Below, in pieces: positions 63,999 to 64,000 of a stretch of 64,000 nt of DNA (positions are counted from its first letter, which is position 1; every line of letters begins with the position of its first letter). The notes beneath the pieces are model-generated. The model was given only the letters and a program-made list of their open reading frames with translations, did not search any database and was not told where the DNA came from. Origin of the DNA: Euonymus europaeus (lineage: Eukaryota; Streptophyta; Magnoliopsida; Celastrales; Celastraceae); the NCBI GenBank assembly GCA_963580455.1, contig OY756967.1:394501-458500 (forward strand), given 5' to 3'. The position numbers and the translations under genes were made by a program.

Positions 63999-64000
63999 AA

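Larger units (their letters stand above)
1..64000. repeat. 173-bp satellite array, 370 head-to-tail monomers
   Basis: The phase motif AACTCGG recurs every 173 bp from base 1 (1, 174, 347, 520 and so on) to 63826. The accumulated phase loss is exactly 12 bp by the end and is fully accounted for by 12 one-base-short monomers that I located individually. No insertion, inversion, transposon or non-satellite sequence interrupts the array. A unit near the nucleosome repeat length, single orientation and nested block duplications are typical of centromeric or pericentromeric satellites; that location is inferred, not shown. Both array ends lie outside the window. I do not recognise the family by name. 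Confidence 0.98.
50501..64000. repeat. Zone 3: AACACGG / ATAAATCCG subfamily
   Basis: AACACGG in place of AACTCGG (monomer position 4) first appears near 50.68 kb and recurs at about 54.14, 55.18, 56.21, 56.39, 57.43, 57.95, 58.12, 59.16, 60.54 and 62.44 kb. Other markers are ATAAATCCG, GAACTCGGGGTC, GAAACCAAAATCC, GGTGTAACGAGAGC and CCGAGTTCAAAACTCGG. Every monomer here appears to be 173 bp. The zone is built from overlapping 6-, 7-, 8-, 10-, 11- and 13-monomer duplications. Confidence 0.68.

Noticed and set aside
1..64000. CRISPR array
   Set aside because: The regular spacing is due to whole 173-bp units that are similar throughout; there are no short repeats alternating with unrelated spacers and no cas genes.
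1..64000. tRNA, rRNA or Pol III internal promoters
   Set aside because: I saw no cloverleaf, no convincing B-box (GGTTCGANNCC) and no rRNA-like stretch in the consensus on either strand.
1..64000. Naming the family (e.g. Arabidopsis CEN178, Rhynchospora Tyba at 172 bp, Brassica CentBr, primate alpha satellite)
   Set aside because: Only the length is comparable. The sequence does not match Arabidopsis CEN178 or alpha satellite as I know them, and I cannot verify the others without a search. A BLASTN of the consensus monomer against satellite databases would decide.
1..64000. A hidden novel gene system or mobile element inside the array
   Set aside because: Every base can be placed in the 173-bp phase, so there is no room for an embedded element. 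The unusual content is the repeat architecture itself.

Overview
The whole 64-kb window is one uninterrupted tandem array of a ~173-bp satellite, all copies in the same orientation. I find no gene, RNA gene, transposon, CRISPR array, telomere repeat or unique sequence. The array starts in phase at base 1 and holds 370 complete monomers plus 2 bases. Counting the repeat phase along the window gives 358 monomers of 173 bp and 12 of 172 bp, which sums to 63,998 bp. This organisation (near-nucleosomal unit, head-to-tail, kilobase-scale internal duplications) is that of a eukaryotic centromeric or pericentromeric/heterochromatic satellite. The host cannot be named from sequence alone: a plant is my first guess, but an animal is not excluded. 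No mammalian CENP-B box is present.

The consensus monomer (phase 1 = AACTCGGAGT) is about 42% GC, strongly A-rich on the given strand (about 39% A against 19% T), and carries 13 CpGs. It contains a perfect 10-bp palindrome (TTTACGTAAA, positions 32-41), a 14-bp inverted repeat with 13 pairs matching (89-102 against 166-6 of the next unit), an internal direct repeat (96 and 144), and single EcoRI, SacI and SnaBI sites. Most recurrent variants between monomers are CpG transitions.

Three zones differ in variant content. Zone 1 (about 1-18.8 kb) is heterogeneous, rich in GATTGTAG, CCTACAAGCC and AAAACCCA types, and holds 7 of the 12 short monomers. Zone 2 (about 18.8-50.5 kb) is dominated by CCAACTAGCC and GATCGTAG types and contains a near-identical 22-monomer tandem duplication. 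Zone 3 (about 50.5-64 kb) is marked by AACACGG, ATAAATCCG, CGGGGTC and GAAACCAAA variants. A 20-monomer duplication (3,460 bp) straddles the zone 2/3 boundary.

There is no single higher-order repeat period. Block copies are shifted by 2, 3, 4, 5, 6, 7, 8, 10, 11, 13, 14, 18, 20, 22, 28 and 43 monomers, always a whole number of units. The array therefore looks like a mosaic of successive segmental duplications, some very recent. Block edges below were read by eye from diagnostic variants and are good to roughly +/-50 bp unless stated.
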